Source of the DNA: a virus | Reading direction: 5' to 3' (one strand) | DNA length: 56,201 nucleotides | IMG/VR virus record: IMGVR_UViG_3300027777_000045 | Coordinates: 1 to 56,201 of that record | Shown here: positions 28,917 through 37,156 of the stretch, piece after piece | How the letters are laid out: every line of letters begins with the position of its first letter | Position numbering within the stretch: position 1 is the first letter of the stretch | Position numbers and translations under genes: made by a program | The notes under the pieces: generated by a model | The model's input: the letters and a program-made list of their open reading frames with translations, nothing else | What the model was told of the DNA's origin: nothing | Database searches by the model: none

Positions 28917-30851
28917 TTAACCACCGGGTCTTGTTAAAGGAGGTAATCCAAGTTCAGCTCTTGTTATATTATTTTGCTCAAAAACACGTCTTGCTCGTTC
29001 CGCTGCATATATATCAGGATAATTTTCACGCATGTAATTTTCAACATCACCGCTTGTTCTGCTATATACACCTTCTCTTGCCCCGGCAAGTTGATATTGA
29101 GTTGCTAATCTATCATATTCCGAGGCATAAACAGATTGTGCTTGAGCAGCAGGAGCAGAATTTGTTGCTGCAGGAGTTTCAGCAGGTGCGGTATTATTTT
29201 CACTACTTCCTTGAGCTGGTCGACCAGCAAGACCTGCATTTAAATTTTGATCTTGTCTGGCTGCTACAGCTTGTGCTTCAGCAAATTCATCAACATCTGA
29301 TGATACTTGTGAAGATACCAATCTTGCTTTTTTGATATTTGTTTGAAATATTGATTGTAGACCCGAAGCAATTGTTGGGATAAGAGCGGCAACGGTTGCA
29401 ATTTTATTAGCTCCACCAAATCCTGCACCAAGAATTCTTGATAAACCAAATGTCTGTGTAAAATTAAGACTACTGGATACAGCTTGTGATAATGTATTAA
29501 ATGTAAGAGATCCACCACTTAATAATGTATTGCCGATTACACTTGTGAAATGATTTTGTGTTGCAAAAGAAGTATGTTCTTGTGCGTTTGCATAATTAGG
29601 TTGACCGTTTCTTAAAGTATAAACAGATAAACCAGTGGCTGGATCATTCCATTCAATATACCCGGGATGTGGATCATTTTCAACGGTATAATATTGCTGA
29701 ATATAATTATCAGGTGGTGTTTGTAAAATACTAGCTGAAGCAGGTCTTGATGATGTTGCGGTAGCTACTGCGGCTATAGGAATGGTAGGTACAGAATTTA
29801 GTAGTGTTTTAATTCCTAAATTTGCCGCACCTGAAACGGCATTACCTGCTGCAGTAACAGCACCTGTTGTCAAGTTAATTACATTATTAAGACCACCGGT
29901 AATTGTACCGACAATATTATTTAATCCACCAATTACAGATGCCATAGTAAAATCTGCGGCTTTAAATAATCCTTGATTAATAGGATTGACACCACAGACA
30001 CTAATATTTAATGCTTTAATAAGATCTTGTATTGCTTTTACACCAGAGACAGCTTTATTTAGCATCCCCATCAATTTGAATAAACCTATTTTATTAGCAA
30101 ACGATAAAATAGCATTACGGATAGCCCCAACCGCGGTTCTAACAATACCTGAAACAATTCCTTGGACAGTATTGCCAAGAAAATTAAATATCGAATTAAC
30201 GGAAATAAGACTATTATTTAAACATGGTAATGATGATAATGTTCCGAGTGGGTCAACCGCTTTTTTAATGTCTAAAACATCGCTGGTATTATCTTTACTA
30301 GCAGAAGCTGTTGTTGGTAATCCTGCATTTGCCATATTTCTTTGAACAGCGGTTGTAACATTAGCACCTTGGCTACTGTTTACAGAAGAAATACTTGCGG
30401 TACCAGAATCAATATTTGAAATTGAAACTCTATTATCATTTAATGAAGAATATGGGTTATTAGGATTGCCTTGGGAAGATTGAGGAATACTACCAGTATT
30501 TGTATTAATTCTTGGTGCACCATTAAGAATTTCATGGTCTATAGGATCACCTGCTTTGCCAATTGATCCTATGACTAATGGATATTGAAGATCATTACCG
30601 TCGGCCCAGAATCCTACAACACGAGAACCAACCACCAATCCAACAGGCGCGGATCCTATTCTACCGATAGCAGCTGAAGTTACAGATTGTGTTACTTGTG
30701 CCCATGGTAAAGCGGAATCAGGTATATTGGTTCTATCATCGTGTCGACCATATACTCTAATTTTAACTCTTCCAGATTGATGAGGATCATTTACATCGAC
30801 AACTTCACCAATCCAATATATCATATTTTGACCAAGATTTCTCTCAACCAT
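28917..30851 (-). CDS. 5: Baseplate hub protein with gp5 OB-fold, no lysozyme
   Basis: 644 aa. Residues ~8-105 are the gp5/VgrG OB-fold (MIYWIGEVVDVNDPHQSGRV, LPWAQVTQSVTSA, VGSRVVGFWADGNDLQYPLV). The central part (~220-350) is hydrophobic/amphipathic Ala/Gly/Ile-rich. The C-terminal ~100 residues are Gln/Ala-rich then a charged helix ending LPPLTRPGG. The T4-lysozyme-like domain and the beta-helix of T4 gp5 are absent; the helix is the neighbouring gene. Hub role with the gp27-like protein upstream is well supported. Confidence 0.8.
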   Translation of the reverse strand: MVERNLGQNMIYWIGEVVDVNDPHQSGRVKIRVYGRHDDRTNIPDSALPWAQVTQSVTSAAIGRIGSAPVGLVVGSRVVGFWADGNDLQYPLVIGSIGKAGDPIDHEILNGAPRINTNTGSIPQSSQGNPNNPYSSLNDNRVSISNIDSGTASISSVNSSQGANVTTAVQRNMANAGLPTTASASKDNTSDVLDIKKAVDPLGTLSSLPCLNNSLISVNSIFNFLGNTVQGIVSGIVRTAVGAIRNAILSFANKIGLFKLMGMLNKAVSGVKAIQDLIKALNISVCGVNPINQGLFKAADFTMASVIGGLNNIVGTITGGLNNVINLTTGAVTAAGNAVSGAANLGIKTLLNSVPTIPIAAVATATSSRPASASILQTPPDNYIQQYYTVENDPHPGYIEWNDPATGLSVYTLRNGQPNYANAQEHTSFATQNHFTSVIGNTLLSGGSLTFNTLSQAVSSSLNFTQTFGLSRILGAGFGGANKIATVAALIPTIASGLQSIFQTNIKKARLVSSQVSSDVDEFAEAQAVAARQDQNLNAGLAGRPAQGSSENNTAPAETPAATNSAPAAQAQSVYASEYDRLATQYQLAGAREGVYSRTSGDVENYMRENYPDIYAAERARRVFEQNNITRAELGLPPLTRPGG

Positions 30852-30854
30852 AAT

Positions 30855-32090
30855 TTAACCCTCTCGATAGCGACCTTTTAGACATTCTACAATACACGTA
30901 TATCTAGGTTTTTCTGCGACAAGACCTATTTTATGATGAATTCTTGAAATAAGAAATTTACCGGATAATAATGGATCTTCCGTAACAGTACCAGTTGTAG
31001 CTGAATTATTTGGGAAAGTACAATTAATAGTAGAACCTGGTGTTAATACAAAATCTCCTGGTACTCTTATCTTTAATGCATTTTGTAATAGTAATGCTAT
31101 ATATGCTTCTAAATTAGGAGTGCCTTCAGGAATATTGGTTACAGGTCTTTGTGAATTATCGATGGGTATAAATGATTGTGGTGGTATTCTTGGTTTTAAG
31201 TATCTGTTAGAAAATGCCCCTGAAACATCTGACCCGGTACCACCGTCTTTGAATTTAGTATCATTTGTTGGAACATCTATAATATTATATTCACAAGTGG
31301 TAAAATTAAATGTTGCTATCCTTCTTGGGCCACCATAAGTTACTCGATCAAGTGATGATAATGCTGTAGGTACTTGATATGATAATATATTTCTATCCAG
31401 ATCGGGACTTAGTACATTAACATTTATAGCACTAGATTGTACAAAACTTTTAACCGGGCTTGTAGCAAATAAATTTTCAATTGTAACAAATTTGAATATT
31501 TGATTATCCCCATTTCTAGTTTCAAAAAATACATAAGATGATGATTGATTTTCAACTGATATGGATCTTGATTTTACAAGATTAATTGCTTTATATGGAC
31601 TTAAATTACTTACAGGTAATATTTGTGGTCCTTTGGTTTGTTCCGTAATTATTTGTTTATCAGTATGAAGATATGTTTTTGCTATATCTTCAACTATCTG
31701 TGAATTTAATACGTTCTCATAACCTTTTTGTACGTATTCATTTTGTGCATACATGGCTTCAATACTGACACACTTCAGTACATACATTTTTGCTCTTTGA
31801 TTTGGTAGTTGTTGACCTTCGCCACGTTCATAAAGAGCAAATTTATAATGTGCTTTAACATCACTTGGACTTACTAGATTAAATTCAACTAATTCATCAC
31901 CAAGCAAACGCAAATTGCCGACAATATCTTGTGAGTCAAGAACTGTTATATCACAAACTATTCCTGGTGTAAAGATACTTTCGTAAATTGATGCTGATAC
32001 AAATGATGTTGTAAGTGTCAAAGAACCACGAGGAGAAGTTATAAGTAATTTCTCTACCCGTACATCACCAATCGAAATATTATTTCCCAT
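30855..32090 (-). CDS. 27: Baseplate hub subunit, gp27-like
   Basis: 411 aa (T4 gp27 391 aa). Starts NISIGDVRVEKLLITSPRGS and contains LLGDELVEFNLVSPSD, YVLKCVSIEAMYAQNEYVQK and, at the C-terminus, a PGSTINCTFPN-plus-FLISRIHHKIG block, the layout of gp27/gpD-type hub proteins made of two tube-like beta domains. It lies immediately upstream of the gp5 OB-fold gene, its physical partner. Identification is by motif pattern, length and context. Confidence 0.75.
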   Translation of the reverse strand: MGNNISIGDVRVEKLLITSPRGSLTLTTSFVSASIYESIFTPGIVCDITVLDSQDIVGNLRLLGDELVEFNLVSPSDVKAHYKFALYERGEGQQLPNQRAKMYVLKCVSIEAMYAQNEYVQKGYENVLNSQIVEDIAKTYLHTDKQIITEQTKGPQILPVSNLSPYKAINLVKSRSISVENQSSSYVFFETRNGDNQIFKFVTIENLFATSPVKSFVQSSAINVNVLSPDLDRNILSYQVPTALSSLDRVTYGGPRRIATFNFTTCEYNIIDVPTNDTKFKDGGTGSDVSGAFSNRYLKPRIPPQSFIPIDNSQRPVTNIPEGTPNLEAYIALLLQNALKIRVPGDFVLTPGSTINCTFPNNSATTGTVTEDPLLSGKFLISRIHHKIGLVAEKPRYTCIVECLKGRYREG

Positions 32091-32993
32091 TTATTTTAAC
32101 AAAGCCTTTAGTTCACCTGCAATTTGAGTTGAATATTGTTTCTTTAAAACTTGAATTGACTTATTTTTCTCATTAATTTCAGCTTCATATTCATAATAAT
32201 AAACTGGACTCCAATAAGTTGTTTCATTTACAGGAATATTATTTGTTATAAGAGTTGCATTGGTATAAAGTGTTTTAACTCGAGTTTCTCTACCCATAAT
32301 ATAATGTGTGGAACCATTTTCAGTTACATTACCAGATGTGTGCTGAATTAAAAGTGGTGAAACACTTGTTTGTCCATTTGTTGTTATATACTCAACACTT
32401 TTTCCACAAACTTGACCACTTCCTATAATTGTATTACCATTATATACATCAACTATTTCATCCGTAACAAATGCAGGAGCTTCGACTGTATATTGAACAA
32501 CCGCGTTTGTTGTTAGTTTCCAGTCAATCTGTTTACGTTTATAACCAAGTGGAGTCATGGAATAAAGAATATCACCATAAACTGGTTCATAAAATCGTTT
32601 CAGTGATGGATACAAACTTTGGAAAGTTATTTCAGAAATCGTACCCTCATTAATATACCAATTATTTCTATAGTACTTTATTTTTGAAGTAGCATTTGAT
32701 AAACTACCATATTTCTTGGTAATAAAATCATTAAAACTTGCTTGGTCTAGATACCAATCATAATACGGGTCAATTACTTTATTCGTTATATGAAGAATCC
32801 AACCCATATATTCATCTTGATAATAACGATTTGCTATTTCATCCGGATGTTCATTTTGTTGAATATCATATGGATAATAAAAGATAGGATTATTATAAAC
32901 AGAATTAAGCGTTTTTACTCGTTCCGTAATGTTACGAACTGGAGCACCATTATATCTAATAATAGGAAATTTTTCGAAATATTTTTCAGCCAT
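32091..32993 (-). CDS. 53: Baseplate wedge subunit gp53
   Basis: 300 aa; T4 gp53 is 196 aa. The first ~140 residues are the gp53 domain: YFEKFPIIRYNG, FYYPYDIQQNEHPDEIANRY and YYDWYLDQASFNDFITKKYG, including the LysM-like segment that clamps the gp6-gp25 wedge. The extra ~100 C-terminal residues are beta-rich and end in a helix. The start ATG lies 19 nt after the gp48 stop. Confidence 0.85.
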   Translation of the reverse strand: MAEKYFEKFPIIRYNGAPVRNITERVKTLNSVYNNPIFYYPYDIQQNEHPDEIANRYYQDEYMGWILHITNKVIDPYYDWYLDQASFNDFITKKYGSLSNATSKIKYYRNNWYINEGTISEITFQSLYPSLKRFYEPVYGDILYSMTPLGYKRKQIDWKLTTNAVVQYTVEAPAFVTDEIVDVYNGNTIIGSGQVCGKSVEYITTNGQTSVSPLLIQHTSGNVTENGSTHYIMGRETRVKTLYTNATLITNNIPVNETTYWSPVYYYEYEAEINEKNKSIQVLKKQYSTQIAGELKALLK

Positions 32994-33011
32994 TCTTTAA
33001 ATTCCTAATTA

Positions 33012-34064
33012 TTAACCTGGTAATTGTACTGTGGAAAATTGTGCGGCTTGATTAATTGCTTCACTGTTGGTTTGTACATCACGAATAAGTTGACTTGCGG
33101 GTATTGGCGCCGCATTTTCAGCAACTGTATCATTTGATCTTGTTGATGTGTAATCTCTATTAGTCCAGTATTCAATCTCTTTTAATTGTATAGTAATTGT
33201 AACTGCAGTTGGTGCATCAGTTCTTCTGTAAAAGGAAGGAGCAGAACCAGGTGCATAATTTACTGAAATACTTTCAACAACTGCAGGTTTGAATCTATAC
33301 AAAAATTCACTTGAAGGATGTAAACTAACTGTTACCATACTTGGGAATGAAAATATTAAACCTATACCATCACTTATACCAGGTAATGAATGATATTGAA
33401 AAGTGGTAATGATATCTCTAACAATACCACTCTCGATTTCATTTTTAGGTATTAATTTCCAAGTAAATGTATGTGATTTAAAATTTGGTCGTTCAAATAA
33501 AACCGTTTGGTACGGATTAACTGTTAATCCGAGGTATGATCTAATTCCTTTACCTGCATTAGTATCTTGTAAACCCTGTACAAATTCCGCAGCAACTCCT
33601 TTTAAGGCTGACGTTCCAATATCTGCTACGGATTGAAGTGAAGAAATAGCACTACCTGTTTGTTCTCGATTTATTGCTGCTTGTTCCAAAGCGGCACCAA
33701 CTAAAGGATCCATATCAGGTGTTGAATAACTAACTGATGTATTATCTTTTAAATTATCGGGTATAGGTAATCTAATTGTACTTTTTGATCTTAAAAATGG
33801 TGAATTATTAATTGATCTTTTTACATATTCTTGAAAAAGAAATGACATATAAAATTTGGTGGTTGTGGTTAAATCACTGGGAAATTCACTTTGTTGTTGG
33901 AATTGATTTGCCATTTCAGATCTAGAATTATAAAGATTTTGAGCATCACCATAAGCTAAATAAGCACCAGCGCCAACAGCAACACCGGTTGCAACCGCAC
34001 CGACAGTTTGTACTGTAGCACTGACGACACTAGCACCTCCAGCAGCAGTAGTAAGTATACCCAT
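33012..34064 (-). CDS. 48: Baseplate tail-tube cap gp48
   Basis: 350 aa (T4 gp48 364 aa). An Ala/Gly/Val-rich N-terminus (~40 residues) is followed by the tube-like fold: RPNFKSHTFTWKLIPKN, GIGLIFSFPSMVTV, LYRFKPAVVESISVNY and APTAVTITIQLKEIEYW. It caps the hub and, with gp54, initiates tube polymerisation. It is the first gene of the leftward virion block, with SD TAGGA 7-8 nt before the ATG and a TATAAATA motif 32 nt upstream. Confidence 0.85.
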   Translation of the reverse strand: MGILTTAAGGASVVSATVQTVGAVATGVAVGAGAYLAYGDAQNLYNSRSEMANQFQQQSEFPSDLTTTTKFYMSFLFQEYVKRSINNSPFLRSKSTIRLPIPDNLKDNTSVSYSTPDMDPLVGAALEQAAINREQTGSAISSLQSVADIGTSALKGVAAEFVQGLQDTNAGKGIRSYLGLTVNPYQTVLFERPNFKSHTFTWKLIPKNEIESGIVRDIITTFQYHSLPGISDGIGLIFSFPSMVTVSLHPSSEFLYRFKPAVVESISVNYAPGSAPSFYRRTDAPTAVTITIQLKEIEYWTNRDYTSTRSNDTVAENAAPIPASQLIRDVQTNSEAINQAAQFSTVQLPG

Positions 34065-34077
34065 TTTCCAGTCCTAG

Positions 34078-34085
34078 AATAAATA
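34078..34085 (+). promoter_or_regulatory. Possible rightward late promoter (AATAAATA)
   Basis: One mismatch to the T4 late octamer, 31 nt before the gp4 ATG in the divergent gap. It faces the leftward motif, so both late blocks could fire from the same 52 bp. No sigma70-type boxes are visible here. Confidence 0.35.
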
Positions 34086-34095
34086 TGATTATTCT

Positions 34096-34103
34096 TATTT
34101 ATA
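34096..34103 (-). promoter_or_regulatory. Leftward late promoter of the virion operon (TATAAATA)
   Basis: Exact minus-strand TATAAATA in the 52-bp divergent gap between gp48 (left) and gp4 (right); 32 nt before the gp48 start. Confidence 0.65.
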
Positions 34104-34116
34104 CTGATAATTCAAA

Positions 34117-34548
34117 ATGGCAAAATATCTACAAGGCTTTTTCAAACCTTTAAACCCTCATAAATATAAAGGGAATCCAACTAATATCGTATATCGTTCT
34201 AGTTGGGAATTACGACTCATGTCTCACTTTGATGAGCATCAAAATGTGGTATGGTGGTCATCAGAAGAACATGTGGTTCAATATCGTTCACCAATTGATG
34301 GAAAAATTCATCGTTACTTTCCCGACTTTATTATAAATACAAGGAATAAAGAAACGATTATGATCGAAGTAAAACCTTTGGCGCAAACAATTGAACCCAA
34401 GAAACAAAAGACTCCAACTAAAAGATATATTAACGAAGTATATACATGGGGTGTAAATTCTGCAAAATGGCATGCGGCGGAAGAATATTGCAAAAATCGA
34501 GGATGGAAATTCCAAATAATGACCGAAAAAGATATTTACGGTAAATGA
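34117..34548 (+). CDS. 4: Head completion nuclease gp4 (gp50/65-type)
   Basis: 143 aa (T4 gp4 150 aa). The order E31 (SWELRL), PD70 (FPDF) and E84-x-K86 (IEVK) forms a PD-(D/E)xK nuclease site, as in the TnsA-like fold of T4 gp4. The C-terminus KWHAAEEYCKNRGWKFQIMT is also family-typical. gp4 trims or seals packaged DNA ends during head completion before tail joining. No clear Shine-Dalgarno precedes the ATG. The stop overlaps the next start (ATGA). Confidence 0.92.
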   Translation: MAKYLQGFFKPLNPHKYKGNPTNIVYRSSWELRLMSHFDEHQNVVWWSSEEHVVQYRSPIDGKIHRYFPDFIINTRNKETIMIEVKPLAQTIEPKKQKTPTKRYINEVYTWGVNSAKWHAAEEYCKNRGWKFQIMTEKDIYGK

Positions 34549-35144
34549 CAGCTTATATTTTTCAACAATTATCAGAAAGAGGCCGTGCTGAAGGTATTAA
34601 TGAAACCACAAAACGCAGAGATGCTAGAAGATGGTTTCAGAATGCAGCACAGAAAGTACAAAGAGTCAATAAAAATTTGATGTTGGATGATCGTGAAAAT
34701 TTGGTTAATTCAATTGATGCCGAATCAATTGGTAAAATGTATATGTTTTCGTATTTGCCAAAACATAAAGAAACACTTCCTTATTATGATATGTTTCCTT
34801 TAGTGTTTCCGATCGATTTAAAAAAAGATGGATTTTTAGGTATTAATCTTCATTACTTACCACCCGTTCTAAGAGCAAAGTTAATGAATGCTATATATCA
34901 AACAATCAATAACAATGCTTATAATGATACCACAAAACTTAAAATATCATACAGTATTCTAAGCAATGCTTCTCGTTATCGATATTTTAGTCCATGTATT
35001 AAACATTATCTTGGTGCTTATGTTCAAAGCAGCTACCTAAATATTGAACCTACAAATTGGGATTCAGCATTAATGTTACCGACAGAGCAATTCAAAAAAG
35101 CAACTAAAGAACAAGTCTGGAAAGATTCAAGAGGTATGATCTAA
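34545..35144 (+). CDS. Conserved T4-like virion/assembly protein (gp2 candidate)
   Basis: 199 aa. Basic N-terminus with RRDARRWFQNAAQKVQRVN, then a strongly conserved core MYMFSYLPKHKETLPYYDMF, PLVFPIDLKKDGFLGINLHY and LPPVLRAKLMNAIY. I recognise this as a protein kept next to gp4 in cyanophage- and pelagiphage-type T4-like phages; T4 has gene 2 (DNA end protector) beside gene 4, so it is a candidate functional equivalent. Overlaps gp4 by ATGA and gp54 by TAATG. The DNA-end role is inference. Confidence 0.6.
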   Translation: MTAYIFQQLSERGRAEGINETTKRRDARRWFQNAAQKVQRVNKNLMLDDRENLVNSIDAESIGKMYMFSYLPKHKETLPYYDMFPLVFPIDLKKDGFLGINLHYLPPVLRAKLMNAIYQTINNNAYNDTTKLKISYSILSNASRYRYFSPCIKHYLGAYVQSSYLNIEPTNWDSALMLPTEQFKKATKEQVWKDSRGMI

Positions 35145-35959
35145 TGGCTGGATTTAACATAGCTGAATTTTCCACAAAAATTAATGAACGTGGTACGCTA
35201 CAGAATAACAAATTTATTGTCAGTATAACAAAACCGAGAATATTCTCTGATGATGATTTCAACAGAATATTAGAATTTAGAGCTTCCAATGTAAGAATAC
35301 CTAGTATTAATTTTGATGTACTTAGTACATATCGTTATGGTGTAGGACCTCAACAAAAAAATCCAACAAATGTAAATTTCAATGATATTACTATATCGTT
35401 TATTGAAACCGAAAGTAATTTTATTTGGAAAAGTTTTGCTTGGTGGATTAATGAAATTTTTGATTTCAGTGATCGTGGAAATGGAACCATAAAATATACA
35501 TCGGAATATAAGCAATACTATACATCACCAACCATTAAAATTACTGTATATAATAATAAAGGTGAAAATGTTAATGTGGTAGTTCTTAAGGAAGCTTATC
35601 CTATTTCATTAAATGATGTTGATTTGTCTTGGTCTAATAGAAATAATTTAATGATGATTAATGTAGGCTTTACTTTCAGAGAATGGTATTTTGAAGGATT
35701 TGAAACAATTCCTGCGTATGAATCTGGTAACATACCTGGTGATAGAATATTTGCATCAAGTCAAGTTGCACCAGCAGCAGCACCCGAAAGACCAGTTACA
35801 ATATTGCCTACACCACAACCTGTTATAAATCAAGGTGGTTTTGATAAAGGTGCACAACGAATTCGTTCAAATAACTGGGCGATTCGTGGTGGAAGTGCTT
35901 TTAATAATTATTCCCCCGAGCTTCAAGAACAACTGAGAGCATTAGAAAATGAACGATAA
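35144..35959 (+). CDS. 54: Baseplate-tail tube initiator gp54
   Basis: 271 aa (T4 gp54 320 aa). The tube-like fold is seen in NNKFIVSITKPRIF, LEFRASNVRIPSINFDV, YGVGPQQKNPTNVNFNDITI and FTFREWYFEGFE. gp54 binds the gp48 cap and seeds gp19 tube growth. In this phage gp48 and gp54 are on opposite strands, whereas in T4 they are adjacent. The last ~70 residues are Pro/Ala then polar, probably disordered. The start overlaps the upstream stop (TAATG). Confidence 0.8.
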   Translation: MAGFNIAEFSTKINERGTLQNNKFIVSITKPRIFSDDDFNRILEFRASNVRIPSINFDVLSTYRYGVGPQQKNPTNVNFNDITISFIETESNFIWKSFAWWINEIFDFSDRGNGTIKYTSEYKQYYTSPTIKITVYNNKGENVNVVVLKEAYPISLNDVDLSWSNRNNLMMINVGFTFREWYFEGFETIPAYESGNIPGDRIFASSQVAPAAAPERPVTILPTPQPVINQGGFDKGAQRIRSNNWAIRGGSAFNNYSPELQEQLRALENER

Positions 35960-35981
35960 TCTTTAACAATGGAGTTATATT

Positions 35982-36692
35982 ATGCCACTACCTAAAATCA
36001 AACACCCAATCCATGAATTCACAATCCCATCAATAAGAAAAAAGGAATTGTTCAGACCTTTTCTTGTTCGCGAGGAGAAAATTCTTTTAATGGCAAAAGC
36101 ATCAGGTGATCAAGGCGATATTCTAAGAGCAGTTAAGCAAGTAGTCAATAACTGTGCTATTAATAAATCATTTGATATTGATAAGATTGCCATCTTTGAT
36201 GTTGAATATTTGTTCCTACGATTAAGAGCTGTTTCAATCAACAATATGGTAAAGGTTTCATATATTGATAATGAAGATACAGAAGTATATGATTTTGAAA
36301 TTGATCTTTTAAAAATAGAAGTTAAGTTTCCAGAAAAAGTGGATCAAATTATCAAGGTTGATGACAAGATCACCATTGTTATGAAACACCCACCTGCATC
36401 ACTATTTGATGACAAGGATTTTGCAAATTCAGGCGAAGATGTTTTTTATGAACTTATTCTCCGTTGTATTGATAAGATTTATGAAGGTGATGATGTTTAT
36501 GATCCTTCCGAATACAGCAGAGAAGAGATAGAAGAATTTTTAAATGATTTAGATGTTGATGTATTTGAAAAGATTCAAACATTCATGTCCAACATGCCAA
36601 AACTCTATCATCGGATCGAATATAAAAATAAAAATCAAAAAGATAGGGTAATTGAGCTGACTTCGCTCGCCGATTTTTTTATGTTGGGCTAA
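35982..36692 (+). CDS. 26: Baseplate hub assembly protein gp26
   Basis: 236 aa (T4 gp26 208 aa). Begins PLPKIKHPIHEFTIPSIRKK and continues RPFLVREEKILLMAKASGDQ, the T4_baseplate (gp26) family signature; the C-terminal half is acidic and helical. T4 gp26 is needed for hub assembly. The SD GGAG lies 8 nt before the ATG. The frame ends LADFFMLG directly after a run of seven T that forms a T-TTT-TTT slippery heptamer (see the frameshift product). Confidence 0.85.
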   Translation: MPLPKIKHPIHEFTIPSIRKKELFRPFLVREEKILLMAKASGDQGDILRAVKQVVNNCAINKSFDIDKIAIFDVEYLFLRLRAVSINNMVKVSYIDNEDTEVYDFEIDLLKIEVKFPEKVDQIIKVDDKITIVMKHPPASLFDDKDFANSGEDVFYELILRCIDKIYEGDDVYDPSEYSREEIEEFLNDLDVDVFEKIQTFMSNMPKLYHRIEYKNKNQKDRVIELTSLADFFMLG

Positions 36693-36862
36693 ATCATAAT
36701 ACACTAGAAAATTACTATACTTCATTATTTTCATTGGTTCAACACCATAAATATTCAATTGCAGATGTTGAAAATTTAATACCTTTTGAACGTGATATCT
36801 TTGTTGAAATGCTCCTGCAATATCTGAAGGAACTTGAAGAACAAAGGAATCGTAATGTCTGA
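35982..36862 (+). CDS. Predicted gp26 -1 frameshift fusion product
   Basis: At 36674-36680 the gp26 frame reads GAT TTT TTT, a perfect X-XXY-YYZ heptamer four codons before its stop. A -1 slip joins 60 residues (starting YVGLNHNTLENYY, ending LEEQRNRNV) read to the TGA at 36860-36862. The extension has ordered coding character (NLIPFERDIFVEMLLQYLKE) and no usable start codon at its beginning. The arrangement copies the G/GT or E/E' tail-assembly chaperones, which lie directly upstream of tape-measure genes. T4 gene 51 occupies this position after gene 26. Inferred from sequence only. Confidence 0.6.
36674..36680 (+). promoter_or_regulatory. Programmed -1 frameshift slippery heptamer (T TTT TTT)
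   Basis: Seven consecutive T in the correct phase for tandem slippage at the end of gp26. Transcriptional slippage on the same run could also give mixed frames. I see no strong downstream hairpin. Confidence 0.55.
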
Positions 36863-37154
36863 TAGTAATATTGATAATAGTGTTTTAAATCAACAGCTGG
36901 AAATACAAAATGAGCACTGGGTTAAACAGTATTGGCGTCCAGCAATGGGTTGGCTATACATGGCGATGTGTGCATTTGATTTCATAATCTTTCCTTTAAT
37001 TATGATGTTTCTACCTGTTTTTACTCATGCACCATATGCTAAATGGGAAAGTCTGACCCTTTCAAATGGCGGACTAATTCATTTATCATTTGGTGCTATT
37101 CTTGGTGTTTATGCTTTTAGCAGAAGTCAAGAAAAAATGTCGACAAGTAAATAA
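36855..37154 (+). CDS. Holin-like small membrane protein (GTA holin type)
   Basis: 99 aa from the ATG at 36855, which has AGGA 7 nt upstream; an in-frame TTG at 36834 would add seven residues but lacks an SD. The pattern is WRPAMGWLYMAMCAFDFII then a hydrophobic segment to ~residue 55, a short polar loop, and GGLIHLSFGAILGVYAFSRS as a second membrane segment. This matches the small holin/GTA-holin-type protein found in alphaproteobacterial and marine T4-like phages. The ATG overlaps the stop of the frameshift extension (ATGTCTGA). Lysis role is inferred. Confidence 0.65.
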   Translation: MSDSNIDNSVLNQQLEIQNEHWVKQYWRPAMGWLYMAMCAFDFIIFPLIMMFLPVFTHAPYAKWESLTLSNGGLIHLSFGAILGVYAFSRSQEKMSTSK

Positions 37155-37156
37155 TA

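Noticed and set aside
28917-30851. Possible T4-lysozyme domain in the gp5-like protein
   Set aside because: No Glu-centred lysozyme motif is visible; the region after the OB-fold is Ala/Gly/Ile-rich and amphipathic.
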